From assembly GCA_023397505.1 (NCBI GenBank), contig JAEWUC010000002.1, forward strand, positions 248,001 through 312,000: DNA of 64,000 nucleotides, in the 5' to 3' direction. Position 1 is the stretch's first letter; each line of letters opens with the position of its first letter. This document shows, piece after piece, positions 63,388-64,000 of this stretch. Below the pieces are notes generated by a model that saw nothing but the letters and a program-made list of their open reading frames with translations, was not told where the DNA came from and did not search any database. Made by a program: the position numbers and the translations under genes. The DNA comes from Bacteroidota bacterium. Its GTDB lineage: Bacteria; Bacteroidota; Ignavibacteria; Ignavibacteriales; Melioribacteraceae.

Positions 63388-64000
63388 TTGAATATTGTTG
63401 AAATTAATGACTTATCCTTTCAATACGGAAGTGATAGTAATTTCAAACTTTCCATAAAGAATTGGAGTGCAACCAAAGGCTCGTTTGTTTCAATTATTGG
63501 TCCTAATGGTTGCGGAAAATCTACACTTCTGAAACTTTTGGCCGGTATTCATATTCCCATTTCAGGCTCTATCGTTATAAATGGTAAAAGAATTGAAGAA
63601 ATAAAAAGAAAAAATTATTCTAAATATATTTCTTATGTACCGCAATCTGTTGTTTCTGTATTTCCATTTACCGTACACGAAATTGTAATGATGGGAAGAA
63701 CGCCATACTTGAATTTAATGGGATTTGAAAAAAAAGAGGACAACATTATTGTTGATGAAGCTTTGGAATTGTTGGAATTAACCGGAATGCGAAATAAAGG
63801 TATTAATGAAATTTCAGGCGGGGAATTACAGAGAGTTTTTATAGCCCGGGCATTAGCGCAAAAAGCAGATATAATTCTTCTGGATGAACCTAATTCACAT
63901 CTTGATCTCCAGCATCAAATTATAATATTTGAGTTGTTGGCTAAATTAGCAGAACAAAATAATCTTACAGTCCTTTCAGTATCGCATGATTTGAATATGG
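63388..64000 (+). CDS. ABC transporter ATP-binding protein, iron-siderophore/cobalamin type (3' truncated)
   Basis: Read from a TTG at 63388 (MNIVEINDLSFQYG) to the window end, about 204 residues. Walker A is GPNGCGKST (residues 38-46), the Q-loop VPQSV, the signature ISGGELQRV, and Walker B ILLDEPNSHLDLQ; the H-loop SVSHDLN ends the window. FPFTVHEIVMMGRTPYL matches the FecE/FhuC/BtuD group that powers FecCD-type iron, heme or cobalamin import. The TTG follows AGAGAG at a usual distance. The TonB gene just upstream fits an uptake role, but no permease is in the window, so the substrate is open. Confidence 0.88.
   Translation, partial: MNIVEINDLSFQYGSDSNFKLSIKNWSATKGSFVSIIGPNGCGKSTLLKLLAGIHIPISGSIVINGKRIEEIKRKNYSKYISYVPQSVVSVFPFTVHEIVMMGRTPYLNLMGFEKKEDNIIVDEALELLELTGMRNKGINEISGGELQRVFIARALAQKADIILLDEPNSHLDLQHQIIIFELLAKLAEQNNLTVLSVSHDLNM

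Noticed and set aside
1..64000. tRNA genes, rRNA genes, CRISPR arrays, insertion sequences or prophage
   Set aside because: Intergenic gaps are all under 300 bases, none shows a tRNA cloverleaf or CCA end that I could recognise, no regular spaced repeats occur, and no transposase, integrase or phage protein is encoded.

Overview
The window reads as a chromosome segment of a Bacteroidota/Chlorobiota-group bacterium, most likely an Ignavibacteria-type lineage. Evidence: an AT-rich coding style, a 2326-residue SprA followed directly by PorX (both specific to the type IX secretion / gliding branch), LptD-type outer-membrane assembly, and upstream elements with the Bacteroidota layout TTTG-N19-21-TAnnTTTG (clearest before asnS and amtB). 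Unlike classic Bacteroidetes, many genes also carry a recognisable GGAG Shine-Dalgarno. The lineage is inferred from gene families; no rRNA gene is present.

Layout. 1-3415: end of a Gfo/Idh oxidoreductase, a LEA14-like lipoprotein and LptD. 3488-6135: nitrogen operon amtB - outer-membrane porin-like protein - PII, closed by tandem hairpins. 6416-8433: an omega-amidase-like nitrilase divergent from a CE2 acetylesterase lipoprotein. 8532-10606: a two-gene type II restriction-modification island (beta-class methyltransferase with a nuclease-fold tail, MjaI-like endonuclease). 10773-16598: SpmA-SpmB fusion, glyoxylate-reductase-like enzyme, alanine dehydrogenase, CoA-transferase and a phosphoesterase. 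16746-27966: sprA, porX, tsaE, tsaB, a DUF1573 protein and accD. 27981-29925 (minus): cysteine desulfurase and biotin ligase.

30145-32982 is a stress operon hsp20-dnaK-hsp20 behind what looks like a sigma-54 (-24/-12) promoter. 33097-37507: M1 peptidase, a coupled membrane protein, peptide deformylase and Met-tRNA formyltransferase. 37522-45261: a CBS-like enzyme, a large propeller sensor kinase, a BASS transporter, a DUF4380-like protein and a trans-sulfuration enzyme with a striking symmetric leader/operator. 45309-51357: pgeF, EamA exporter, folB, folK, deoxynucleoside kinase, a small membrane protein, a GT9 glycosyltransferase and Ppx/GppA. 51504-60402: asnS followed by the membrane half of complex I (nuoJKLM, an NhaD antiporter, an unknown 121-aa protein, nuoN). 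60461-64000: NAD(P)HX repair enzyme, VanZ-like protein, TonB and the start of an iron/cobalamin-type ABC ATPase.

Nearly everything is ordinary chromosomal housekeeping on the plus strand in tight operons. The points most worth following are the sigma-54-like heat-shock promoter with an upstream palindrome, the four-half-site element before the trans-sulfuration gene, the methyltransferase with a catalytically degenerate SNase-like tail, and the NhaD plus unknown protein built into the nuo cluster. No tRNA, rRNA, CRISPR array, insertion sequence or prophage was recognised.
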